DNA of 64,000 bases from Bacteroidota bacterium (GTDB lineage Bacteria > Bacteroidota > Ignavibacteria > OLB7): positions 19,907-83,906 of the forward strand of contig JAFDZV010000044.1 of NCBI GenBank assembly GCA_018266795.1. The letters run 5' to 3'. Under the pieces are notes generated by a model. That model worked only from the letters and a program-made list of their open reading frames with translations, was not told where the DNA came from and searched no databases. Positions 8,432 through 16,975 of the stretch are shown piece by piece (the first letter of the stretch is position 1; every line of letters begins with the position of its first letter). The translations under genes were made by a program, and so were the position numbers.

Positions 8432-8439
8432 TATATTTG
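8432..8439 (+). promoter_or_regulatory. Bacteroidota-type -7 element before acyl-CoA dehydrogenase
   Basis: TATATTTG, an exact TAnnTTTG match, 42 bases before the acyl-CoA dehydrogenase start. No good TTTG is present about 20 bases upstream. Confidence 0.45.
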
Positions 8440-8481
8440 TCGAATACGTAAAATCCGATCACTCAACTTCCCCTGCCGAAG

Positions 8482-9648
8482 ATGCCGATCATAACTCCCG
8501 ACTATTTCGATATCGATGGTCTGCTGAGCGAAGAGGAACGGATGGTGCGGAGCACGGTTCGCGAGTTTGTGGACAACGAAGTGCTGCCGATCATCGAGAA
8601 GCACAATCGCGAGGGGACCTTCCCGCAACACCTGGTGAAGCGCTTCGGCGATCTGGGCATGTTCGGCCCGACAATTCCGGAGGAGTACGGCGGCGGCGGC
8701 ATGAACTCCGTCTGCTACGGACTGATCTGCCAGGAACTGGAGCGCGGGGACTCCGCTCTCCGCAGCTCCGTCTCCGTGCAGGGATCGCTGGTGATGTATC
8801 CGATCTGGAAGTATGCGGGCGAGGAGTTGAAGCGTTACTGGCTGCCGCGCCTGGCGAGCGGCGACGCCATCGGCTGCTTCGGCCTTACGGAGCCGGACTT
8901 CGGCTCCAATCCCGGCGGCATGCTCACCAACGCACGCGAGACCGAGAGCGGCTACATTCTGAACGGCGCAAAGATGTGGATCACCAACGGCACCATCGCT
9001 GACGTGGCCGTTGTCTGGGCCAAGCTGAACGGCGTGGTGCGCGGGTTCATGGTGGAGAAGGGAACGCCCGGCTTCACGGCGCCGGAGATGAAGGGGAAGC
9101 ATTCGCTTCGGGCCTCGGTGACGAGCGAACTGATTTTCCAGGACTGCGAGATTCCGAAGACACACATCTTCCCCGACGTACAGGGCCTGCGCGGCCCGCT
9201 CTCCTGCCTTACGCAGGCGCGCTACGGCATCAGCTGGGGGGCGATCGGCGCTGCCATCGCCGTCTATGAATCCTCCGTCAACTATGCAACCACGCGCATC
9301 CAGTTCGATCGCCCGATCGGCGGATTCCAGCTGGTACAGGAGAAGCTGGTCTGGATGTTGAACGAGATCACCAAGGCGCAGTTGCTCGCATATCGTCTGG
9401 GACGATTGAAGGATGAGGGAACGATGCGGACACAGCAGGTTTCGCTCGCGAAACGCAACAATGTCTGGATGGCGCTCGAATGCTGCCGCATGGCCCGCGA
9501 CATTCACGGCGCGAACGGCATTCTGGATGAATATCCGGTGATGCGTCACGCGGCGAATCTGGAATCGGTAAAGACGTACGAGGGAACGCACGACATCCAT
9601 ACGCTGATTCTCGGAGCGGACATCACAGGCATCGAGGCATTCACATGA
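8482..9648 (+). CDS. Acyl-CoA dehydrogenase, glutaryl-CoA dehydrogenase-like
   Basis: 388 residues, full length. FAD enzyme that alpha,beta-dehydrogenates an acyl-CoA. In the glutaryl-CoA branch it also decarboxylates to crotonyl-CoA. The substrate/FAD segments [15 protein letters not shown] and GAKMWITNG are present. The C-terminal [14 protein letters not shown] carries the catalytic Glu at about 367 in the position and context used by glutaryl-CoA dehydrogenases. [13 protein letters not shown] also matches that branch. Its TGA overlaps the ATG of dut (ATGA). Family is secure; substrate is an inference from local motif similarity. Confidence 0.88.
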   Translation: MPIITPDYFDIDGLLSEEERMVRSTVREFVDNEVLPIIEKHNREGTFPQHLVKRFGDLGMFGPTIPEEYGGGGMNSVCYGLICQELERGDSALRSSVSVQGSLVMYPIWKYAGEELKRYWLPRLASGDAIGCFGLTEPDFGSNPGGMLTNARETESGYILNGAKMWITNGTIADVAVVWAKLNGVVRGFMVEKGTPGFTAPEMKGKHSLRASVTSELIFQDCEIPKTHIFPDVQGLRGPLSCLTQARYGISWGAIGAAIAVYESSVNYATTRIQFDRPIGGFQLVQEKLVWMLNEITKAQLLAYRLGRLKDEGTMRTQQVSLAKRNNVWMALECCRMARDIHGANGILDEYPVMRHAANLESVKTYEGTHDIHTLILGADITGIEAFT

Positions 9649-10115
9649 GCATGCGTCGCGAGGCAATGGAGGCAACGGTTCTGGTAACCCGGGTTCGCGA
9701 GGGATTCGACGATCTTCCTCTGCCGGACTATGCAACAGCCGGCGCGGCCGGCGTCGACTTCCGGGCGGCCGTTCAGTCGCCGGTGATCCTCGCCCCCGGC
9801 GAGCGGGCACTGATTCCCACCGGCCTGGCGATCAGCCTGCCGCAGGGATACGAGTGCCAGGTGCGCCCGCGCAGCGGCCTCGCCGCCCGCAACGGCATCA
9901 CGATGCTCAACTCGCCCGGCACGATCGACGAGGACTATCGCGGCGAGATCATGGTGATCGCGATCAATCACGGAACCGAACCGTTCACGATCGAGCGCGG
10001 CATGCGCATCGCGCAGGGCATCTTCGCACGATACGAACGCATCGCATGGCGCGAAGTGTCGGGCCTGGAGGCCAGCGAACGCGGCGATGGAGGGTTCGGC
10101 AGCACCGGCCGGTAG
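9645..10115 (+). CDS. dut: dUTP diphosphatase
   Basis: 156 residues, trimeric dUTPase type. Hydrolyses dUTP to dUMP, keeping uracil out of DNA and supplying thymidylate synthesis. All five conserved motifs are visible: [40 protein letters not shown] and the C-terminal [10 protein letters not shown] arm. Start ATG 9645 overlaps the stop of the acyl-CoA dehydrogenase; a second ATG at codon 7 is a possible alternative. Pathways of the two genes are unrelated, so the pairing is likely only transcriptional. Confidence 0.96.
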   Translation: MSMRREAMEATVLVTRVREGFDDLPLPDYATAGAAGVDFRAAVQSPVILAPGERALIPTGLAISLPQGYECQVRPRSGLAARNGITMLNSPGTIDEDYRGEIMVIAINHGTEPFTIERGMRIAQGIFARYERIAWREVSGLEASERGDGGFGSTGR

Positions 10116-10124
10116 GGCGCGGAG

Positions 10125-10224
10125 TGTCAGTGGTCAGTGGTCAGTGGAAAATGCATCAGCAACTGACTACGAACAACTGACAACTGACTACCAACAACTG
10201 ACAACTGACTACCAACAACTGACC
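10125..10224. repeat. GTCAGT/ACTGAC self-complementary array
   Basis: The left half carries GTCAGTG units (10125-10147). The right half (10160-10224) carries CAACTGACTACCAACAACTGA-type units, near-complementary to the left. It could fold into a long imperfect hairpin between dut and the downstream transporter gene. Same family as arrays near 8197, 52823 and 63871. Confidence 0.8.
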
Positions 10225-10231
10225 AGAGCGA

Positions 10232-10250
10232 GTCCCGATTTCATCGGGAC
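10232..10250. repeat. GTCCCGA palindrome
   Basis: GTCCCGATTTCATCGGGAC: 7-bp arms with a 5-base loop, 18 bases before the AI-2E transporter start. Its core is shared with the larger palindrome at 2321-2359. May attenuate or terminate, or simply be a dispersed repeat. Confidence 0.5.
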
Positions 10251-10267
10251 GAGCGTGCTACCAATCA

Positions 10268-11620
10268 ATGGAAGGCTCACTTCTCCGTATCACATTGGAG
10301 CATTCAACAGTGGCCGAACAAGATCTTCCGGAATCAGGCTCCGTACCACAGGAAGCCGTCAATGTGCGTGAGGCCATCGTGCGGAAGGTTCGCCAGAGCG
10401 TGATGCTGCGGCGTGGCATGCAGCTTCAGGAGATGCTTGCTCTGCTGGGCGGGTTCATCCTGCTCCTGCTGATGCTTGCCAGCATGATCACGCCGATCAT
10501 GCATCCGATCTTTCCGCTCGCGGCTCTGATCTTCTTCCTCTATCCGTTCCGGAAGGTGATCGTTCCTCGGCGCACCATGCAGCTCGGCATCGCGGCGTTC
10601 ATGATCTGGCTCTTTCTCAGTCTGAGCGGCGCCCTCTTCCCCTTCCTGGTGGCGCTGGCGCTGGCGTACATTCTCTCGCCGATCGTGGAACGCCTGGAGA
10701 AGAAGGGGATCGCGCGATGGATCACGTCGCTCGGCCTTTCGCTGATGATGCTCGGCGTGTATGCGCTCGTTGGCATCTTCGTTGTTCCCGGGCTCGTGGA
10801 ACAGTTTCAGCAGCTCTTCCAATCCGCCTCAGGGCTGATGAAGAATGCGAACACATTCCTGGACAACAATCATCTCACCAGCCGGCTCCAGGATCTGGGC
10901 ATCCCGCGCCGCCAGGCGGAAGATCTGGTGCGCAACGAGATCCAGCCGCAGATCAAGACGATCGTTGCCTGGCTGTTCACCCAGATGGGCGCGTTCGTCA
11001 AGAACGCCAGCTCGATCCTCGAAGGAGTGATAAACCTTCTGCTGATCCCGCTCCTGACGCTCTACATGCTCATCGACTTCAAGCGCTTCCGCACGTTCAT
11101 GCGTACGAAGGTGCTGCGCGAGAACAAGCGCTACGTCTACTACCTTCGTCAGGTGGACGTTATCCTGAGCTCGTATCTGCGCGGTGTGATGATCACCTCG
11201 TCGCTCGTGGGAACGCTGGCTGTGATCATCCTCTCCATCTTCAACGTGCCGTATGCCGTGGTGATCGGAATTCTCACCGGAGTCTTCAACCTGATCCCAT
11301 CCGTGGGAATATTTCTGAACCTCGGCGTGGCGATGATCATCTTCCTCTTCGCACCCGGCGAGTTCGCAACCAATACGCTGATCACCGCGGCAATGGTTGC
11401 CGGCCTTCATGCGTTGAATTCGTACGTGATCGAACCGAGAGTTATCGGCCATCGCGTAGGACTTCCCCCCGTGCTGATGATCGCGTCGCTCTTCGTCTTC
11501 GCCCACTTCGTTGGCTTCATCGGCCTCCTGATTGCCGTGCCTACCTCCGCAGTGATCGCCATGTTCATGCGCGAATGGTACCACAGCACGATCAACGCCG
11601 AGCCCCAGCCGGACTCCTGA
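10268..11620 (+). CDS. AI-2E transporter (TqsA/PerM) family membrane protein
   Basis: 450 residues, inner membrane. About eight hydrophobic segments: a pair near 55-105, one around 115-145, one near 155-180, then after a long loop (180-255) a cluster to the C-terminus. The family hallmarks VIGILTGVFNLIPSVGIFLN and VIEPRVIGHRVGLPP are present. Members export small molecules or ions; AI-2 transport is shown for only some, so the cargo here is unknown. ATG 10268 lies just after a repeat array and a palindrome. Confidence 0.9.
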   Translation: MEGSLLRITLEHSTVAEQDLPESGSVPQEAVNVREAIVRKVRQSVMLRRGMQLQEMLALLGGFILLLLMLASMITPIMHPIFPLAALIFFLYPFRKVIVPRRTMQLGIAAFMIWLFLSLSGALFPFLVALALAYILSPIVERLEKKGIARWITSLGLSLMMLGVYALVGIFVVPGLVEQFQQLFQSASGLMKNANTFLDNNHLTSRLQDLGIPRRQAEDLVRNEIQPQIKTIVAWLFTQMGAFVKNASSILEGVINLLLIPLLTLYMLIDFKRFRTFMRTKVLRENKRYVYYLRQVDVILSSYLRGVMITSSLVGTLAVIILSIFNVPYAVVIGILTGVFNLIPSVGIFLNLGVAMIIFLFAPGEFATNTLITAAMVAGLHALNSYVIEPRVIGHRVGLPPVLMIASLFVFAHFVGFIGLLIAVPTSAVIAMFMREWYHSTINAEPQPDS

Positions 11621-11703
11621 GCAGAACGGCACGAACGGCTTGAACGCACAGTAGATTCTCTTACAGCGCATCGCGGCGGCGGTTCCAGTGTGGAGTCGTC
11701 GCC

Positions 11704-13857
11704 GTGTTGCCGAATACTCACTTCATGAACGATACGCACACACAGAACGACGCGTCGGGCGAGACGATTCAATCGCAGGGCGAACAGGCGAACGATCCAG
11801 ACAACCGGCAGCCCTCGATGGAACCGGCACATACCGAACCGAACGGCGAAGCAGCAGACACCGGTACGGAAAGCGGCGGCAACTTCGCGGCAGAATCGGA
11901 ATCGGAGGCGAACGCCGCGGCCAACGAGGAGGCGAGTGAAGATGCTGCGACTGAACGTGCCGTGGCCGGGGGCTCTGCGACCGAAGAAGCTGCAACCGAA
12001 GCCGATGCGGCATTTGCTCCCGTTGAGGATGCGGGCGACGAGGAAGACGCCGAAACGCCGCAGCCCGACGCCGGGGATCCGGTGGCCGACGATGCGGCAG
12101 CGGATGACGAGGGAACCGCGCTGCCCGAGGACCTCGTCGAGCATGTGGAGCCGGCCGTCCCGGGGCGCATTTCACTGGTGGGCGTGCCGATCGGCAATCG
12201 CGACGACATGACGATGCGCGGTCTGAAGACGCTGCAACGCGCAGACGTGGTGGTGTGCGAGGAGTACAAGGTTGGGGCCCGGCTGCTGCGCAACTACAAC
12301 ATCACGCAGCGCCTGCTTGCAATGAACGAACACAACGAGGAGGACGCAAGCAACGAGATCATCGAGCTGCTGCGCGCCGGGAAGGAGGTTGCGGTAATCT
12401 CCGACGCCGGGCTGCCGCTCCTTGCAGATCCCGGCCACATTCTGATGCGCAAACTCCAGGCTCTTCACGTTCAGCCGAAAATCGTTCCGGGCGTAAGCTC
12501 CGTGATGACCGGGTTGATGGCGAGCGGATTCGGCATGGAACAGTTCGAGTTCGTCGGATTCCTGCCGCGCAAGCCGGAGGAGCGTCGGAACGCGGCGCAG
12601 GAACTGGCGACGCACCACGCCACGGTGGTGATCCTGGAGACACCCTACCGCCTCCGCTCGCTGCTCGCCGCCCTCTCCGACGCCATGCCCTCGCGCCAGG
12701 CTGCCATCGCCATCAACCTGACGACGGCATACGAGGCGATTGTTCGCGGCTCGCTTGCGGAACTGTTCGCCAAGTTCTCCGACAAGCGCTTCAAGGGAGA
12801 GTTCGTTCTCGTGCTGGACGCTTGGAACCCGAAGGAGGCGACGCGCCGCGAAGCCAAGCTGCACAAGGCTCAGCGCGCCGCCGAGCCGCGGGAGGAAGCC
12901 GCCTACGAGGCCGGGACGGAGGCAGGGCCCGGGTTCGAGAAGGCATTCGATCTCGAGGAGGAGTTGGATCTCTCGCCGGCCTCGCACGAAGGCGAGGATG
13001 AGGAGCGGCAATCATCCGGCTGGTTCCGTCCGGGAACGCGCGGCGCCGAGCGGGAGAAGCCGGAGAGCGGTGCCGGCCAGGGCTGGGCGCCGGTCCGGCG
13101 CACGCCTGCGCAGGGAAAGCGCCCGGGTGCACGTGGAGGATTCGGCGGATCGCGCGAGCGTTCCCCCGGCGGCGGCTCGGGCGGACCGAAGCGCAGTTCC
13201 GGCTCTTCGAAGTGGGGAGCCGGCCCATCAACAGGACGCTCGAAGTGGAATACAGGCGGGCCGCGGGCAGAGCGCCGCGAGAACGATCGATGGGAACGGC
13301 CGGGCCGCGAGCATGCCGGCGATGAGACGCGACGCCCGGCACACGACCGCTGGGAGCGGAATCCACAGGGTGAGGAGAATCGGTCGGAACGCGAAACGCG
13401 GCCGTCAGGCCCGCGCCCGTCAGGCCCGCGGCCAACCGGCCCGCAGCCGTTTGGCGATCGTGCCGAACGCGGTGCACGCGGCGGGTTCGGCGGCAACCGC
13501 CCGGGCGGCCCCCGCGGCGGCGCGGCGCGCGGCGGACGGCCGGCATTCGGCTCGCGCGACAGATCCGGCGGCGGACGTAACGACGACGCCCGCGGAGGCG
13601 GCTCGCGCGGAGGCTGGGGCTCACGAGGCGATGCGCCGCATGGAGAGCGGCCGTCACAGGGAGAATCCGGCGAACGGCGTACCGGCTGGAGCCCGCGCGG
13701 CACGGGCTCCGGCGGACGGGATGCTCGCAGCGGCGGGCAGCGTGGTCCCGGCACGCGGGGCGGCGGTTCGCGTGGAGGCGGCTCCCGCGGAGGCTGGGGC
13801 TCGCCGGGCGGTCGAGGCGGCAAGGGAGGAAAGCGCAGTGGCGGGCGAGGGTTCTAG
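11704..13857 (+). CDS. rsmI: RsmI-type 16S rRNA C1402 2'-O-methyltransferase with long disordered tails
   Basis: 717 residues, against about 280 for typical RsmI. The SAM-dependent tetrapyrrole-methylase-fold domain occupies about 153-375: ISLVGVPIGNRDDMTMRGL, ISDAGLPLLADPG, VPGVSSVMTGLMASG and GFLPRKPEER. Residues 1-152 are an Asp/Glu/Ala-rich acidic extension. Residues 380-717 are a Gly/Arg/Ser-rich tail with many RGG and RGGW/RGGF units (for example GGSRGGWGSRG). The GTG at 11704 has GGAG eight bases upstream; ATG 11725 is an alternative. Known family role is ribose methylation of C1402 in the ribosomal decoding centre. The tail's role, perhaps RNA binding or condensate formation, is inferred. 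Confidence 0.9.
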   Translation: MLPNTHFMNDTHTQNDASGETIQSQGEQANDPDNRQPSMEPAHTEPNGEAADTGTESGGNFAAESESEANAAANEEASEDAATERAVAGGSATEEAATEADAAFAPVEDAGDEEDAETPQPDAGDPVADDAAADDEGTALPEDLVEHVEPAVPGRISLVGVPIGNRDDMTMRGLKTLQRADVVVCEEYKVGARLLRNYNITQRLLAMNEHNEEDASNEIIELLRAGKEVAVISDAGLPLLADPGHILMRKLQALHVQPKIVPGVSSVMTGLMASGFGMEQFEFVGFLPRKPEERRNAAQELATHHATVVILETPYRLRSLLAALSDAMPSRQAAIAINLTTAYEAIVRGSLAELFAKFSDKRFKGEFVLVLDAWNPKEATRREAKLHKAQRAAEPREEAAYEAGTEAGPGFEKAFDLEEELDLSPASHEGEDEERQSSGWFRPGTRGAEREKPESGAGQGWAPVRRTPAQGKRPGARGGFGGSRERSPGGGSGGPKRSSGSSKWGAGPSTGRSKWNTGGPRAERRENDRWERPGREHAGDETRRPAHDRWERNPQGEENRSERETRPSGPRPSGPRPTGPQPFGDRAERGARGGFGGNRPGGPRGGAARGGRPAFGSRDRSGGGRNDDARGGGSRGGWGSRGDAPHGERPSQGESGERRTGWSPRGTGSGGRDARSGGQRGPGTRGGGSRGGGSRGGWGSPGGRGGKGGKRSGGRGF

Positions 13858-13878
13858 ACACCGGCGCCCGGCACGATT

Positions 13879-13921
13879 CAGAACGTCCGCTCCGGTCCGT
13901 ACCCGGGGCGGCGACGTTCTG
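13879..13921 (+). terminator. Hairpin after rsmI
   Basis: Perfect 9-bp arms CAGAACGTC / GACGTTCTG (13879-13887, 13913-13921), with the GC-rich interior able to pair further. A GGTTTT stretch follows shortly after. It starts 22 bases past the rsmI stop. Confidence 0.55.
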
Positions 13922-14008
13922 CAGACGGTTTTCACACGGGGCGGCTGCAGGGTTGACCGGCCGCGGGAAACCGCGGGCATGCGAACATTATCATGAGTTG
14001 ATCACGCC

Positions 14009-14467
14009 ATGCTCAACACAGGTGACAGGGCGCCGGCATTCAGCGCGCCCGATCAGGATGGCACGACACGAACGCTTGCCGATTACAGAGGCAGACGGCT
14101 GGTGCTCTACTTCTATCCGAAGGATATGACCGAGGGATGCACGGCGGAGGCGTGCAGCTTCCGCGACAATCTGAATCGCATCGCCGGCCACGGCGCCGAA
14201 GTTCTGGGCGTCAGTCCGGACTCCGTTGCACGTCACAGGAAGTTCATAACGAAGGAATCGCTTAACTTCCCGCTTCTCTCCGATCCGGATCACGCAATCG
14301 CGGAGGCCTACGGCGTGTGGACGGAGAAGAGCATGTACGGACGCACGTACATGGGAGTGGAGCGAACAACGTTCATCATCGATGAGAAGGGCCGCATCGC
14401 CACGATCTTTCACAAGGTGAAGGTGAAGGGGCATGTGGACGAGGTACTGAATGCGCTCGCTGATTGA
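14009..14467 (+). CDS. bcp: Peroxiredoxin, Bcp/PrxQ subfamily
   Basis: 152 residues. Thiol peroxidase that reduces hydrogen peroxide and organic hydroperoxides with thioredoxin as reductant. The active site reads YPKDMTEGCTAEAC: peroxidatic C44 and, five residues on, the resolving C49 typical of PrxQ. The fold-defining FPLLSDPDHAIAEAYGV and RTTFIIDEKGRI segments follow. Its 3' end overlaps the tatD start by 17 bases, so both are probably made from one message. Confidence 0.95.
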   Translation: MLNTGDRAPAFSAPDQDGTTRTLADYRGRRLVLYFYPKDMTEGCTAEACSFRDNLNRIAGHGAEVLGVSPDSVARHRKFITKESLNFPLLSDPDHAIAEAYGVWTEKSMYGRTYMGVERTTFIIDEKGRIATIFHKVKVKGHVDEVLNALAD

Positions 14468-15923
14468 CACACACTCGCATATCTACGTTGGACGGTTTGC
14501 CGACGATATCGATGCCGTGATCGAGCGTGCACGTGCCGAAGGCGTGGAGGCGATCGTTGTGCCCGCAACGAAGCCATCCGAGTTCGGCGATGCGTTGGCG
14601 CTTGCCGGGCGATATCCCGAAGTGAAGGTTGCGCTCGGCATTCATCCGCATCATGCCCACGAGGTTACCGATCGGGAGATCGAGGCGATCGAGCCGCTTG
14701 CGGCCGGGCATGGGGCGGTTGCAATCGGCGAGATCGGGCTGGATTACTATTACGAGTACGCGCCGCGCGAACGCCAGCACGAAGTGTTCCGCAGCCTTCT
14801 GGCCATGGCCAAACGGATGGACCTTCCAGCCGCCATCCACAACCGCGAATCGGATGATGACCTGCTCCGCATCGTCGAAGAAGAGCAGGATGGATCGCTC
14901 CGCTTTCAACTCCACTGCTTCTCGAGCGACAAAACGGTCCTTGCACGGGCGCTCGAACTCGGCGCAATGATCTCGTTCACGGGCAACATCACCTACAGCA
15001 AGGGAGCGCTGGACGAGGTTGTGCGGATGGTTCCCGATGATAGGATTATGATCGAGACCGACGCGCCGTATCTTACCCCCGTGCCGCATCGCGGGAAACG
15101 AAACGAACCCGCATATGTAAGCCTGGTTGCCGCAAAGGTTGCCGAGCTTCGCGGCACGACACTTGACGTTGTGAGAGAGATGACAACAGTAAATGCACGA
15201 CGATTCTTCCGCCTGGCTGCCGCTCTGATTCTTCTTCTCGGCATCGCTGCCACCGGCGCCTGCGCTCAGCCACCGAAGCCGGTCCATCCCGTCGACACCA
15301 CAGCCCCGGTTCCGTTCGACCGCCTCGTAGGCATTGGCGGGCTCCTGGCAAGCTCCACATACATCAGCGGCGCCACCACCGAAGCCAGTGGCATCGGCTA
15401 CGGCGTATGGTTGACGGTTACTCCGCTTCAGCCCCTTGATATCGACTGGCTCCAGCTGGACATCGCCTACACGAGCGTGAAGGTTATTCCGAACAGTCTG
15501 GACGAAGCCTCGATCAAGATCCGGAATCAGAACGGCGATTCGCTTGCCCCCATTCCACCCAACCTGCATCGCACGCTGGACATCAAGGTGCGCGCAACCG
15601 CGAACCCGCGCAAGGTGGTGACGTTCTTCGGATCGCTGGGCGTCACCCACTTCAGCAACGAGTTCGGCATCGATCAATATCTGATCGACCACGGAGACAC
15701 CACCCTGAAGGATTACCGGGAGAGCGCCTGGGGTATCAGCGGATCGTTCGGCATCTCGCTGAATCTGAATTTCCCGTTCGGAACGTTCGCTCCAACAGCG
15801 GAATGGCATGTCGCAGCGATCTCCGGCGAACGGCCGCTCTCCCATCGCCAGCAGGAGTTCTTTGTGAGCCAGCCTCGTATCGGCATCCTGTTCTATCCCA
15901 ACCTCAGGAAACTTCTCCACTGA
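14451..15923 (+). CDS. tatD: TatD-family metal-dependent DNase fused to a C-terminal envelope protein
   Basis: 490 residues in one frame. Residues 1-254 form a complete TatD hydrolase with a two-metal site: H8/H10 in DTHSHIY, E94 in GEIGLDYYY, H130, H155 and D204 in ETDAPYL. The domain ends in the usual TTVNARRFF motif, but no stop follows. It runs into a hydrophobic stretch (RLAAALILLLGIAATGACAQ), then a roughly 215-residue beta-rich region. That region has alternating aromatic/Gly segments resembling an outer-membrane barrel (for example SFGISLNLNFPFGTF). Either a true fusion, or two proteins sharing a frame with internal initiation at 15180. Stop overlaps upp (TGATG). Confidence 0.8.
   Translation: MRSLIDTHSHIYVGRFADDIDAVIERARAEGVEAIVVPATKPSEFGDALALAGRYPEVKVALGIHPHHAHEVTDREIEAIEPLAAGHGAVAIGEIGLDYYYEYAPRERQHEVFRSLLAMAKRMDLPAAIHNRESDDDLLRIVEEEQDGSLRFQLHCFSSDKTVLARALELGAMISFTGNITYSKGALDEVVRMVPDDRIMIETDAPYLTPVPHRGKRNEPAYVSLVAAKVAELRGTTLDVVREMTTVNARRFFRLAAALILLLGIAATGACAQPPKPVHPVDTTAPVPFDRLVGIGGLLASSTYISGATTEASGIGYGVWLTVTPLQPLDIDWLQLDIAYTSVKVIPNSLDEASIKIRNQNGDSLAPIPPNLHRTLDIKVRATANPRKVVTFFGSLGVTHFSNEFGIDQYLIDHGDTTLKDYRESAWGISGSFGISLNLNFPFGTFAPTAEWHVAAISGERPLSHRQQEFFVSQPRIGILFYPNLRKLLH
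15180..15923 (+). other. Possible internal start: secreted beta-rich protein inside the tatD frame
   Basis: ATG 15180 is preceded by GAGAGAG and begins MTTVNARRFFRLAAALILLL. It reads as a standard signal peptide with a type I cleavage site at ACA|Q. The product would be 247 residues, a secreted beta-rich protein. The N-region doubles as the last helix of TatD. This would make an overlapping same-frame gene rather than a fusion. Not provable from sequence alone. Confidence 0.45.
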
Positions 15924-16564
15924 TGAGTCTCGAGCAGCAGGTCTCCCCTCCGGTTGTTCTCTCGCACAGCGTTGTCGCGGATGCAATCCGCGTGATGCGG
16001 ATGCAACAGAGCGATGCCGTCCAGTTCCGCGCAGCCGTCCGCACGGTCTCGCGGGCCCTGGCCTACGAGGCCACGCGCGACCTGCCGCTTGAGCCGCTGG
16101 AGATCGAGACACCGCTGGAGCGGATGCAGGCCTTTCGCCTCGCCGGCCGCACGGTTGCGGTTCCCATTCTTCGCGCCGGCCTGTGGATGCTGGACGGTGT
16201 GCTCGATATCATTCCTGCCTCGGCCGCCGGCTTCATCGGATTGAAGCGGAATGAGGAGACCCTGATCCCGTACGAGTACTATCGGAAGATCCCGCCCCTG
16301 GAGAGTGCGCATCTCTTCCTGCTCGATCCGATGCTCGCCACCGGCGGCAGCATCACCGCAGCGCTGGGCGGGGTAGCGCTGGAATCGGTGGCCTCGGTTT
16401 CCATCCTCACCATTATCTCCTCGCCCGAAGGCATCGACGCCGTTACCACGGCCTTCCCCAACGCACGGCTCTTTACCGGTGCGGTGGATCGCTGCCTTAG
16501 CGACATCGGCTACATTCTTCCAGGTCTCGGCGACGCCGGTGACCGCCTGTGCGGCACCGTTTAG
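15923..16564 (+). CDS. upp: Uracil phosphoribosyltransferase
   Basis: 213 residues. Converts uracil and PRPP to UMP in pyrimidine salvage, cytosolic. The PRPP-binding loop is DPMLATGGSITAA. The C-terminal uracil-binding signature YILPGLGDAGDRLCGT is intact. Conserved PILRAGLWMLDG and YEYYRKIP segments are also present. ATG 15923 overlaps the TGA of the tatD frame, so translation is likely coupled. Confidence 0.96.
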   Translation: MSLEQQVSPPVVLSHSVVADAIRVMRMQQSDAVQFRAAVRTVSRALAYEATRDLPLEPLEIETPLERMQAFRLAGRTVAVPILRAGLWMLDGVLDIIPASAAGFIGLKRNEETLIPYEYYRKIPPLESAHLFLLDPMLATGGSITAALGGVALESVASVSILTIISSPEGIDAVTTAFPNARLFTGAVDRCLSDIGYILPGLGDAGDRLCGTV

Positions 16565-16975
16565 CAGCGGCAACACGTTGCGCAGCGCAGCGCGCAATCC
16601 GTCGCTCCGGCAGTTGGCACGATGCGCGCGGCGGAGCAGACGGCGGCGGCAGGGATTCGTACCGTATGGTATGGCGCAGTTCGCGCAATCGGACACTGGT
16701 GCATGCGCGCACGTTGCTCGTGCAGAGCATCCGGTCGACGACGCATAATCCCCTCCCCTCCAGGCCTTGCGGCACCGGATGTTGAAGGCAGCGGCCTTGC
16801 AACGGAGAGTGCGCGGGCTTCGAAGCGAAATAAATCGTTCAGCAGGTAGTGGAAACGGCCCCGCCTGCTTGGATACCCTCCCGCGATTGTCCATATTTGT
16901 GCCGTTTTACCAAAAGGCGATTCCTGCGGCGCGAATCGCTCTTTTGTTTTCAGCAACTCCAGTCAACTCCTGCCT
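16565..16975 (+). other. Intergenic region upstream of mreB
   Basis: No convincing gene in 411 bases. Holds the mreB promoter candidate at 16869-16899; otherwise nothing recognised. Confidence 0.5.
16869..16899 (+). promoter_or_regulatory. Candidate Bacteroidota-type promoter for mreBCD
   Basis: TTG (16869-16871), a 20-base spacer, then CATATTTG (16892-16899). That is one mismatch from TAnnTTTG, with the spacing expected for the Bacteroidota primary sigma factor. It lies 77 bases upstream of the mreB GTG. Confidence 0.55.

Noticed and set aside
12740..13996. 418-codon alternative frame through the RGG tail of rsmI
   Set aside because: Repeat-rich GC DNA leaves several frames open; only the rsmI frame is continuous with a known domain.
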